A stretch of 60,000 nt of DNA from Bolinopsis microptera (taxonomy: Eukaryota > Ctenophora > Tentaculata > Lobata > Bolinopsidae), in contig NC_087080.1 in NCBI RefSeq assembly GCF_026151205.1, positions 16,965,337 through 17,025,336 of the forward strand. Reading direction: 5' to 3'. Below the pieces are notes generated by a model. That model searched no databases. It was given only the letters and a program-made list of their open reading frames with translations, and had not been told where the DNA came from. Below are positions 35,701 to 47,700 of the stretch, one piece after another. The translations under genes and the position numbers were made by a program. Position 1 is the first letter of the stretch. Each line of letters starts with the position of its first letter.

Positions 35701-38700
35701 CATAACATACGACAGCTCTCCCTCTTGGAGCTGGAGGTGCAGTGGAGTTTCCCGTCCTATATCCACCTCTTCCTCTGTTGGGAATGCTGGCTGTACTCCT
35801 CTCTCTACAAACTCGGGCAACATGCCCAGTCTTGTCACACAACTGACACGTGATTCCTGCCCAACAGTTTTCTGACACGTGACCCGGTTTACCACATTTC
35901 TGACAGCCTGTATTTCCCGGCACTGGTTCGCTCCCAACTCCGAACAATGGCATTCCAGAGAACTCCTCCACCGGTGAAACACTGTCATCTTGCTCCTCCA
36001 GAGCCTGTGAGATGTGCTCCTCTTGCACTGCAATTTGTGTCACGTGATCCAGATTTTCATCTTCACTGTCTCCCATCTGCAACAGTCTACGTTTTATCGC
36101 TGTGTTAGATAAACCAGAAATAAAGGCGGTCACAGCGGCTCCTTCTCGCTCTAGTCTTGACGAGAATATAATCTCCGCGCTGTCACGTATTCGCTCCGAA
36201 AACTGTTCGACTGACTCTCCTGTCTCCTGTTTCATGCGACCAAACTTAGTCCTCATTATCCGGGTGTCAGTCGATGGGAAAAGCCTAGTCTTAATTGCAG
36301 AAATAAATCTCTTAATATCTCTTTTTTCATCCCCAGTAAACTGAAAGTTAGAGATCTTCTTGAACAGAGAATTGTCCTCCACTAATCCGCTGATTCTGAG
36401 ATCTAGGTTGTCACATATACCGGAGAGTCTGACATGATGCTCAAAGCGCAGCAGAAAGGTACTAAAATCATCCCCCTTTCTGTAACGAGGAGCTTTACTC
36501 CCGTGGAACTGACGTGGAGCTCTCTCCTGTGGCCAACTCAGCTCTGGTGAGCCCACACTAACTTCAGAGTCGTCATGTAACCAATCAGCAGCTTCCTTTT
36601 TGACAGCTGGTCTACTGAGTTCAACCTTAGCATTGACCGTCATATTAGTCAACCTTTCTGTGTTCTCAGCCAGGGATTTCCCTATTCGTTTCAACTCTTT
36701 TTCCATGTCATACAACGCGATTTTCCTCTGACTGATAGAACCTATATCATCTGGTTCCAGTTCATTAAGACTGGCCTCAGCCCTACTGATTTGTTCTTCC
36801 AGATCAGCTCTTTGTTTCTTCAAGCTTGTAATATCCGCTTGCAGCTCTAGCGTACTACCCTGACTTTCCATAACGACCACTTATTACGGCCTCCAGATGG
36901 TGTTAAAACGAAACGGCTATTACACGGCAACCGGCTTGACTGGCCTTAACGGGGCGCTCCCTGGTCAAAGGATAGGGCGACTAGAACTAACTGAACCTGT
37001 ATTATCGGAGGTTTTCGGATCAGCCGGTTTCAGTTTCGCATTTTGTTGATTGTCTGTTATGTTTCTTGGAGGGTTTTTCCAAATCAAGGGTCTCATTGGA
37101 TGCTACTGAATACGAATCTGATGTATGTTTTTCCTTAGCAGAACCTTTTTCTGACACATCAACTGAAGGCACTGACTCTTCATCTGAATCAGCTGTTATT
37201 TTGGGCGGTTTAGAATCATCATCTGAATTCTTCAATTTATCGACAGCTTTTGTCAAAGAATCGTCATCTGAATCTTTGACCTTCTTGGGTGATTCTGGAG
37301 ATGACTCGTATTCTGAATTGGAACCAGACTTCTTTCTTTTCTTAATTGATTCTTTATCAGAATCACTGACATCAGAAGCAGATTTCTTTCTTTTCTTAAC
37401 TATTTCTTTGATAACTTTATCATCTTCTTTATCATCTTCTTCATTGGAATCTTCTTCTAAATCACTAGACCCTTCCTCATCAATCCTCTCCATTAAGCTT
37501 CTTGATTTGTCATCTGAATCTTTGACCTTCTTGTGTGATTCTGGAGGTGACTCGTATTCTGAATTGGAACCAGACTTCTTTCTTTTCTTAATTGATTCTT
37601 TATCAGAATCACTGACATGATTCTTTATCAGAATCACTGACATCTTTCTTTTCTTAACTATTTCTTTGATAACTTTATTTCTGCGCAATCGCAACCTCTC
37701 CTTAATGATCTCTTCTCTCTCTGAATCATTTACATCTGCATCGCCGTTAAAAATGGCGGAACATTTCTCCAATAACAGATCAGTGGGGTCGTTGTCATTC
37801 TGATGATCAAGAGCAGCTTTGGTTAATTCTTGTAAGCTCTCAATAGCAGTGGGTTCACATATAAAACATTTCCACTCCTCCACATCCATCAGGGAATCAT
37901 AATACTCTAGTCCAATGCTTCTACTGATACACTCTTCACAGAAAGGAGTTTTACACTCGTCACAGCATACCAGATTACCGGGTTCACTGCACCACCGACA
38001 ATAAATCTCATAACCCTCTTTGTTGTGATGTTATTATCTATATTAATTACATTGTACTGACTATAGAATCATCATCTGAATTCTTCAATTTATCGACAGC
38101 TTTTGTCAAAGAATCGTCATCTGAATCTTTGACCTTCTTGTGTGATTCTGGAGATGACTCGTATTCTGAATTGGAACCAGACTTCTTTCTTTTCTTAATT
38201 GATTCTTTATCAGAATCACTGACATGATTCTTTATCAGAATAACTGACATCAGAAGCAGATTTCTTTCTTTTCTTAACTATTTCTTTGATAACTTTATCA
38301 TCTTCTTTATCATCTTCTTCATTGGAATCTTCTTCTAAATCACTAGACCCTTCCTCATCAATCCTCTCCATTAAGCTTCTTGATTTGTCATCTGAATCTT
38401 TGACCTTCTTGTGTGATTCTGGAGGTGACTCGTATTCTGAATTGGAACCAGACTTCTTTCTTTTCTTAATTGATTCTTTATCAGAATCACTGACATCAGA
38501 AGCAGATTTCTTTCTTTTCTTAACTATTTCTTTGATAACTTTATCATCTTCTTTATCATCTTCTTCATTGGAATCTTCTTCTAAATCACTAGACCCTTCC
38601 TCATCAATCCTCTCCATTAAGCTTCTTGATTTGTCATCTGAATCTTTGACCTTCTTGTGTGATTCTGGAGGTGACTCGTATTCTGAATTGGAACCAGACT

Positions 38701-41700
38701 TCTTTCTTTTCTTAATTGATTCTTTATCAGAATCACTGACATGATTCTTTATCAGAATCACTGACATCTTTCTTTTCTTAACTATTTCTTTGATAACTTT
38801 ATTTCTGCGCAATCGCAACCTCTCCTTAATGATCTCTTCTCTCTCTGAATCATTTACATCTGCATCGCCGTTAAAAATGGCGGAACATTTCTCCAATAAC
38901 AGATCAGTGGGGTCGTTGTCATTCTGATGATCAAGAGCAGCTTTGGTTAATTCTTGTAAGCTCTCAATAGCAGTGGGTTCACATATAAAACATTTCCACT
39001 CCTCCACATCCATCAGGGAATCATAATACTCTAGTCCAATGCTTCTACTGATACACTCTTCACAGAAAGGAGTTTTACACTCGTCACAGCATACCAGATT
39101 ACCGGGTTCACTGCACCACCGACAATAAATCTCATAACCCTCTTTGTTGTGATGTTATTATCTATATTAATTACATTGTACTGACTATAGAATCATCATC
39201 TGAATTCTTCAATTTATCGACAGCTTTTGTCAAAGAATCGTCATCTGAATCTTTGACCTTCTTGTGTGATTCTGGAGATGACTCGTATTCTGAATTGGAA
39301 CCAGACTTCTTTCTTTTCTTAATTGATTCTTTATCAGAATCACTGACATGATTCTTTATCAGAATAACTGACATCAGAAGCAGATTTCTTTCTTTTCTTA
39401 ACTATTTCTTTGATAACTTTATCATCTTCTTTATCATCTTCTTCATTGGAATCTTCTTCTAAATCACTAGACCCTTCCTCATCAATCCTCTCCATTAAGC
39501 TTCTTGATTTGTCATCTGAATCTTTGACCTTCTTGTGTGATTCTGGAGGTGACTCGTATTCTGAATTGGAACCAGACTTCTTTCTTTTCTTAATTGATTC
39601 TTTATCAGAATAACTGACATGATTCTTTATCAGAATAACTGACATCAGAAGCAGATTTCTTTCTTTTCTTAACTATTTCTTTGATAACTTTATCATCTTC
39701 TTTATCATCTTCTTCATTGGAATCTTCTTCTAAATCACTAGACCCTTCCTCATCAATCCTCTCCATTAAGCTTCTTGATTTGTCATCTGAATCTTTGACC
39801 TTCTTGTGTGATTCTGGAGGTGACTCGTATTCTGAATTGGAACCAGACTTCTTTCTTTTCTTAATTGATTCTTTATCAGAATAACTGACATGATTCTTTA
39901 TCAGAATAACTGACATCAGAAGCAGATTTCTTTCTTTTCTTAACTATTTCTTTGATAACTTTATCATCTTCTTTTTCATCTTCTTCATTGGAATCTTCTT
40001 CTAAATCACTAGACCCTTCCTCATCAATCCTCTCCATTAAGCTTCTTGATTTGTCATCTGAATCTTTGACCTTCTTGTGTGATTCTGGAGGTGACTCGTA
40101 TTCTGAATTGGAACCAGACTTCTTTCTTTTCTTAATTGATTCTTTATCAGAATCACTGACATCAGAAGCAGATTTCTTTCTTTTCTTAACTATTTCTTTG
40201 ATAACTTTATCATCTTCTTTTTCATCTTCTTCATTGGAATCTTCTTCTAAATCACTAGACCCTTCCTCATCAATCCTCTCCATTAAGCTTCTTGATTTGT
40301 CATCTGAATCTTTGACCTTCTTGTGTGATTCTGGAGGTGACTCGTATTCTGAATTGGAACCAGACTTCTTTCTTTTCTTAATTGATTCTTTATCAGAATA
40401 ACTGACATGATTCTTTATCAGAATAACTGACATCAGAAGCAGATTTCTTTCTTTTCTTAACTATTTCTTTGATAACTTTATCATATTCTTTTTCATCTTC
40501 TTCATTGGAATCTTCTTCTAAATCACTAGACCCTTCCTCATCAATCCTCTCCATTAAGCTTCTTGATTTGTCATCTGAATCTTTGACCTTCTTGTGTGAT
40601 TCTGGAGGTGACTCGTATTCTGAATTGGAACCAGACTTCTTTCTTTTCTTAATTGATTCTTTATCAGAATAACTGACATGATTCTTTATCAGAATAACTG
40701 ACATCTTTCTTTTCTTAACTATTTCTTTGATAACTTTATCATCTTCTTTATCATCTTCTTCATTGGAATCTTCTTCTAAATCACTAGACCCTTCCTCATC
40801 AATCCTCTCCATTAAGCTTCTTGATTTGTCATCTGAATCTTTGACCTTCTTGTGTGATTCTGGAGGTGACTCATATTCTGAATTGGAACCAGACTTCTTT
40901 CTTTTCTTAATTGATTCTTTATCAGAATCACTGACATGATTCTTTATCAGAATAACTGACATCTTTCTTTTCTTAACTATTTCTTTGATAACTTTATTTC
41001 TGCGCAATCGCAACCTCTCCTTAATGATCTCTTCTCTCTCTGAATCATTTACATCTGCATCGCCGTTAAAAATGGCGGAACATTTCTCCAATAACAGATC
41101 AGTGGGGTCGTTGTCATTCTGATGATCAAGAGCAGCTTTGGTTAATTCTTGTAAGCTCTCAATAGCAGTGGGTTCACATATAAAACATTTCCACTCCTCC
41201 ACATCCATCAGGGAATCATAATACTCTAGTCCAATGCTTCTACTGATACACTCTTCACAGAAAGGAGTTTTACACTCGTCACAGCATACCAGATTACCGG
41301 GTTCACTGCACCACCGACAATAAATCTCATAACCCTCTTTGTTGTGATGTTATTATCTATATTAATTACATTGTACTGACTATAGAATCATCATCTGAAT
41401 TCTTCAATTTATCGACAGCTTTTGTCAAAGAATCGTCATCTGAATCTTTGACCTTCTTGTGTGATTCTGGAGATGACTCGTATTCTGAATTGGAACCAGA
41501 CTTCTTTCTTTTCTTAATTGATTCTTTATCAGAATCACTGACATGATTCTTTATCAGAATAACTGACATCAGAAGCAGATTTCTTTCTTTTCTTAACTAT
41601 TTCTTTGATAACTTTATCATCTTCTTTATCATCTTCTTCATTGGAATCTTCTTCTAAATCACTAGACCCTTCCTCATCAATCCTCTCCATTAAGCTTCTT

Positions 41701-44700
41701 GATTTGTCATCTGAATCTTTGACCTTCTTGTGTGATTCTGGAGGTGACTCGTATTCTGAATTGGAACCAGACTTCTTTCTTTTCTTAATTGATTCTTTAT
41801 CAGAATAACTGACATGATTCTTTATCAGAATAACTGACATCAGAAGCAGATTTCTTTCTTTTCTTAACTATTTCTTTGATAACTTTATCATCTTCTTTAT
41901 CATCTTCTTCATTGGAATCTTCTTCTAAATCACTAGACCCTTCCTCATCAATCCTCTCCATTAAGCTTCTTGATTTGTCATCTGAATCTTTGACCTTCTT
42001 GTGTGATTCTGGAGGTGACTCGTATTCTGAATTGGAACCAGACTTCTTTCTTTTCTTAATTGATTCTTTATCAGAATAACTGACATGATTCTTTATCAGA
42101 ATAACTGACATCAGAAGCAGATTTCTTTCTTTTCTTAACTATTTCTTTGATAACTTTATCATCTTCTTTTTCATCTTCTTCATTGGAATCTTCTTCTAAA
42201 TCACTAGACCCTTCCTCATCAATCCTCTCCATTAAGCTTCTTGATTTGTCATCTGAATCTTTGACCTTCTTGTGTGATTCTGGAGGTGACTCATATTCTG
42301 AATTGGAACCAGACTTCTTTCTTTTCTTAATTGATTCTTTATCAGAATCACTGACATGATTCTTTATCAGAATAACTGACATCTTTCTTTTCTTAACTAT
42401 TTCTTTGATAACTTTATTTCTGCGCAATCGCAACCTCTCCTTAATGATCTCTTCTCTCTCTGAATCATTTACATCTGCATCGCCGTTAAAAATGGCGGAA
42501 CATTTCTCCAATAACAGATCAGTGGGGTCGTTGTCGTTTTGATGATCAAGAGCAGCTTTGGTTAATTCTTGTAAGCTCTCAATAGCAGTGGGTTCACATA
42601 TAAAACATTTCCACTCCTCCACATCCATCAGGGAATCATAATACTCTAGTCCAATGCTTCTACTGATACACTCTTCACAGAAAGGAGTTTTACACTCGTC
42701 ACAGCATACCAGATTACCGAGTTCACTGCACCACCGACAATAAATCTCATAACCCTCTTTGTTGTGATGTTATTATCTATATTAATTACATTGTACTGAC
42801 TATTGCCTATTCCCTATTTAGGTCCCTTAGAGCAGCATGTTAAAGCAGAGTATTACTTGTCTACTTGTTCTGCCAACTACAACATGGTGTCAGAAGTTTA
42901 GAACAACAGAAGTTTAGAACAACATGACGTCAGGAGTATATGCAATTCCACCGTTTAGAACAACCACGGATGAAATTGAGGATCGTCGATGGGAATGATA
43001 TCAGCATGAGCAAATATTAGGCATTCTCTACAAACGCCCACTTGAGGGTGGCACAAAATGTTCCTTTTCCCCTGGACCAACAGTTGAGGTTGTGCGCACG
43101 ACGTACAACTGAAAACAAGGGAGGATTCTTTCTGTTTTTTCACTTTTACCTTTCGCTTTGTCAGTGCTTAAGTATTTGTCTTCCTGACCATTTTTATTAA
43201 ATACTTTTCAAACTTTACAGAGTACAGCAATTACAACGTATGAAATAAACTCGAATAAATTATTGCCCCCGTCTGTAAAATCTGACGGGAGACCAAACAC
43301 GGTACTGCACAGTAAAACGTGCCCGCAATTACATGGCCCCAATATGATTTTTAAAAGTGTGAAACAAATTGTGATAAAATAAATGTGTGGTGAAGCTAAT
43401 GTGAAACAGTTCAAATTTCTTCAGACGAGGCTGATACACTGTTCTTATCAGAGCTGACAATCTTATTGTTCCTTATGAAATGAACTCTGTTAGGCTCTGC
43501 TTTCCTCTTCTCTTTCAATTCCTCCCAGAGCTTCTTGTAAGCTCTCCTTTCTTCCACTGATCTGTCTGGGCAATTGTAGATACTTTTATAGCCCTCTTTT
43601 GTGCGTAGTAGTTTCGCTTTTCGCAGCACCTGAGTAACCATATCAGAGCTATTTAGAGATAGTTTAGTAGGTCGTATTAATGTGCCGGCTCTTTTCAAAC
43701 CAACTCTACAACAGTCACGAAATGAAGGTTTCTCGTTTATCTCACCAAGAACTTCAGCAACTTTGTTTTCTAACTTCTCGCCGTTGGATTCACTTATTCC
43801 GTAGATTACGACGTTTCTGCTTCTTTCATCCTTTTCAGCTATTGTCTTAACTGCAGTACAGATCTTCTTTGGCGTAAGAGCAGCTGCACAAGTCTTCTTC
43901 AGGGCAGAAGAATATGATTTCATCTCTGTCTGCACAGTTGTTTGGACAGACTTGAGTTCTTCGTCCTTCTTTTCAATGAGCTGCTTCTGCAAATCAATGA
44001 CAGATTTCTGCTCCGCGATTAATGAAATGTTCTGTTTATCTACTCTCTCCGCAGCCATTTGCAAATGAGGAGCTGCATAACGATTCAAAAAACAAACAGT
44101 TTGCAGCCAATCACACAGTTTTTCTTTCGAAACTGATCGCTTGTTCAGGTTTTTCAATACTAGATCTCCGGGTTCACGTACTGTAGTGCGACACGTACTC
44201 TAGTGCGACACGTACCCTAGTGCGAAACCTCCAAGATCGACACTGTCGCAGTAGAGTACGCTACCTGGATCGTAGTGCGACACGTACCCTAGTGCGACAG
44301 AGAATTATCAAGGCCGACACTGTCGCACTACAGTGCGCTACCTGGACTGTAGTGCGACACGAACTAAAGTGCGACAAAACACTTTACACATTCAATAAAA
44401 ATAATCAGTCCACTTCTTCAGTCGGCGAGGAGGTAGTTGTCTGAGCATCTTCATTCTTCTGGTTGATCTTCCATTGGGTTAGATCCTGCTCCTTCTTCAG
44501 GACGTCGATAAATCGCCAGATAGTAGGGTTGGTGCAGCTCATCAAGGGGGAGAGGAGGTTTGTGTTCCGACCCAGGTACGTTCGTAGTAGTCACTAGGCA
44601 GCAAAGGAATCCATCTCCGAGGGAAGGGTTGCTTTCAGCTGCGTCCAGGTCACAGTAGTTTTGTTCGTCAGACTGAGACGTCCGGAGCAGGTCTTCTCAG

Positions 44701-47700
44701 TGCATCGCCAGTAGGTCTTGTCGTCGCGATTCTTATCCAGGCAGTAGCGGTATCCGTCGTGGATAACGTTTCTTGAACCAATAGTGCGTCCAGGAATGAA
44801 GGTGATTGAAGAAGACATGTTGATGTTGTTCAATGCTTTGGTAGAATCATCGTGACCTTATTTACGGCCCAAGCATATGAACTTGTTATCCCAATCGGAG
44901 ATATACCTTCATACGATGCGTGTGATAGGAATGAGGATCATATGCTGCTTAAGAATTACCCAGTGGATCACACACTGCATACGTGGCTTGAACTGACCCG
45001 AAGGAATTATGATCAGTGGATCACTTCGAAATAAGTGACGTGAACCGACCCGACGAATCACTTAATGGTCCATAAGAAGGATAGGATGTGACCTGAACTT
45101 GGAAATAAGTCAGGATAATTTGTCGCACTAGAGTACGCTACCTGGATCGTAGTGCGACACGTACTATAGTGCGACAGAGGGTGTTTTTGTCGGACTTCGC
45201 ACTAGAGTACGTGTCGCACTAGAGTACGTGTCGCACTACAGTACGATTACCAGATCTCCGTATTCCTTAACATCCAGTTCATGGCACATTTCATTGAAAA
45301 CACTGTTTGTAGCTCTCGCTACCTGATCTGCATGTCTGGCACTAAACAGATCATCATTATCGGGGTCATCGACCAAATGCTTCGTATGTTCATGGTATGA
45401 GTACTGCATCGTGTATATTCCAATGTACAGTTCTTGTATACAGGCTACACAACGATCACACTAAAAGACAAGCACTTCTTATCGCAAGTTACAACAGCTG
45501 ATAACAGAGCTCGCTATTTGCAACCAAATGTAAAACGACTACACACACTGAGATAAAATAGTGGGTTCCTGATTTAGAAACCAAACTCAAATTATTTGTT
45601 ATATAGTCGTGTTGAAAGTATTAAAACTGGTCCTCCGGGGCGTGGGTTCGTATCCCACCGTGGCCTCCAGATGGTGTAAAAACGAAACGGCTATTACACG
45701 GCAACCGGCTTGACTGGCCTTAACGGGGCGCTCCCTGGTCAAAGGATAGGGCGACTAGAACTAACTGAACCTGTATTAAACAAGGTCTAAAACGGGCAGA
45801 GGCACATATTAAATGCGATGGGTGCGGGATTGCACAATTTACCGTTTTCCGTACATTTCCGCATAATTTATTGTTTTCCGCACACTTCCGCACATTTTGT
45901 AATTTTCTGCATATTTCCGCATGATCTAGCATTTTCCGCGTAATTTCGCATAATTTTGAAATTTTTGCGTAAAGATTTTCGAGTGTAAAAACCAAAATAT
46001 GTTAAAAGTCGGGCCCTTTTAGGACCGTGACTCACGCCCTTTTAGGACCGTGACTCAGGCCCTTTCGGGACCGTGACCCAGGCCCTCATACCTAGGCCAC
46101 GTGACCCAGTTACCACGTGACCCAGGCCCTTTCGGGACCATGACCCAGGCCCTTTCGGGACCGTTACCCAGGCCCTTTCGGGACCGTGACCCAGGCCCTT
46201 TCGGGACCGTGACCAAGGCCCTTTTGGAACTCATACCTAGGCCACCTGACCCAGTTACCACGTGACCCCGGCCCTTTCGGGACCTTGACCCAGGCCCTTT
46301 CGGGACCGTTACCCAGGCCCTTTTGGAACTCATGCCTAGGCCACGTGACCCGGTTACCACGTGACCCAGGCCCTTTCGGGACCATGACCCAGGCCCTTTC
46401 GTGACCGTTACCCCGGCCCTTTCGGGACCCTGACCCAGGCCCTTTCGGGACCGTGACCCAGGCCCTTTTGGAACTCATACCTAGGCCACGTGACCCAGTT
46501 ACCACGTGACCCAGGCCCTTTCGGGACCATGACCCAGGCCCTTTCGGGACCGTTACCCAGGCCCTTTTGGAACTCATGCCTAGGCCACGTGACCCGGTTA
46601 CCACGTGACCCAGGCCCTTTCGGGACCATGACCCAGGCCCTTTCGGGACCGTTACCCAGGCCCTTTCGGGACCGTGACCCAGGCCCTTTCGGGGCCGTGA
46701 CCCAGGCCGTTATGGAACCCTCGTCGTTACCGTACTATGATCATACCTGCAGCCCTTTTTATCGGATAATGAGCTCTATTCGTTGTAGCCTTGGCTTCAT
46801 AGTGGGCTTAAGTTAATGGATCTTGGATCAAATGGTTTACAAGTACTGACGATCAATGCCAACAAGCGTGTCACATATTAGCGATCACGCATGGGATCTG
46901 ATCGACTCTATCAAGAGGCGTCTTCAAATACCTGTCTCCTGATCTCTACCAGATCGAGTCACTGTTCTCAGATAACTGAATCTCAATATAGGTTCAATCA
47001 TGGTCTTAGTAAAGAACTACACCCTCAGTAACACATAAACAGACCTATTTTGGATAAGAGCGGCGGTTATACGTTTAGAATTTCCAAAGTCCTTCAGAAA
47101 ATGCAAAAGAAAACCGCACAATTCCCGCACAAATTTCGAAAAAATCGTCGCACGTTTGCCGCATAATTGGTAAAAATTTACCGCACCTTACCGCACATTT
47201 TACCTTTATATTCGGGTGCGGTACCGCATAATTTCGATTTTTTTACCGCACCTAATAATAATATGTGCCTCTGGCGGGCCAGCGTGGAGTGGCTCGGGTA
47301 ACATATATAACGTTACGCCACTGGACAGGGCCGGGACGGTAGTTATGTGTGTCCCATATCCAAACAACTTGCCTAAACATCCAGTTATCTGATCCTGGAC
47401 CGGTAAGGTTACTCTCTAAACCAAAACTACATTTAAATGAAACAATAGTGTATGATATTGAAATTGAAATATGAAGAAGGTTAGGTAAAGCATTTTGTAG
47501 TTGCTCGAAAACTGAATAAACTAAAAATACTAACGTATAAAGTATTATACTAAATTCTAATAACATTAATATAGATTTTGTAATATTCCCTGATTATTGA
47601 TTATAATTACTTAACTTTATAAAACCAGACAGCTTTAATTTATACTTTGTCACAAATCCCCCCAATGTACATTGTAATAGTAAAACTACTAGGATTAATT

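Larger units (their letters stand above)
30080..37004 (-). mobile_element. Decayed Ty3/gypsy-like retrotransposon, gypsy-2
   Basis: The order on the minus strand is terminal repeat/leader (37004-36888), gag, protease, reverse transcriptase, RNase H, linker and integrase zinc domain, ending abruptly at 30080 without integrase core or 3' LTR. The coding region is broken by in-frame stops (34326, 33777), frame changes (near 35360 and 33340) and a 2.15-kb DNA transposon (30799-32947). It is distinct from gypsy-1: three zinc knuckles, DSG protease, different reverse transcriptase. Confidence 0.85.
44171..45251 (-). mobile_element. Internally deleted Mutator-like element (MULE), 1081 bp
   Basis: The exact 9-bp duplication AGATCTCCG brackets ends that contain arrays of TAGTGCGACACGTAC in inverted orientation (44177-44365 and 45117-45243). 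These multiple subterminal repeats are typical of MULE ends. Inside are a FLYWCH exon and the transposase C-terminus ([14 protein letters not shown]), with the catalytic middle deleted. Inserted in a LINE ORF1. Confidence 0.85.
45797..47273. mobile_element. hAT-like non-autonomous DNA transposon (1477 bp)
   Basis: The ends are inverted: CAGAGGCACATATTA at 45797 and its complement TATGTGCCTCTG at 47262-47273, with GGTGCGG near both. Subterminal regions (45835-45970 and 47085-47255) are full of CCGCA motifs, as expected for hAT transposase sites. CAGAG termini suit hAT. No 8-bp target duplication is visible, so the call is not certain. The inside is mainly a minisatellite. Confidence 0.5.

Noticed and set aside
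37066-37620. Ser-rich plus-strand open frames opposite the ADD array
   Set aside because: Mirror images of the Lys/Asp/Glu-rich minus-strand repeats.
42955-43143. Independent small gene starting at 43143
   Set aside because: The first codon is GTG; the content matches the first finger of an ADD domain and is better read as an exon.
43208-43414. 68-codon minus open frame
   Set aside because: Hydrophobic but AT-driven, downstream of the LINE ORF1 stop, with no recognisable motif.
46055-46604. Long open frames in the 23-bp minisatellite
   Set aside because: Repeat-generated; several frames are open at once because 23 is not a multiple of three and stop codons are absent from the unit.
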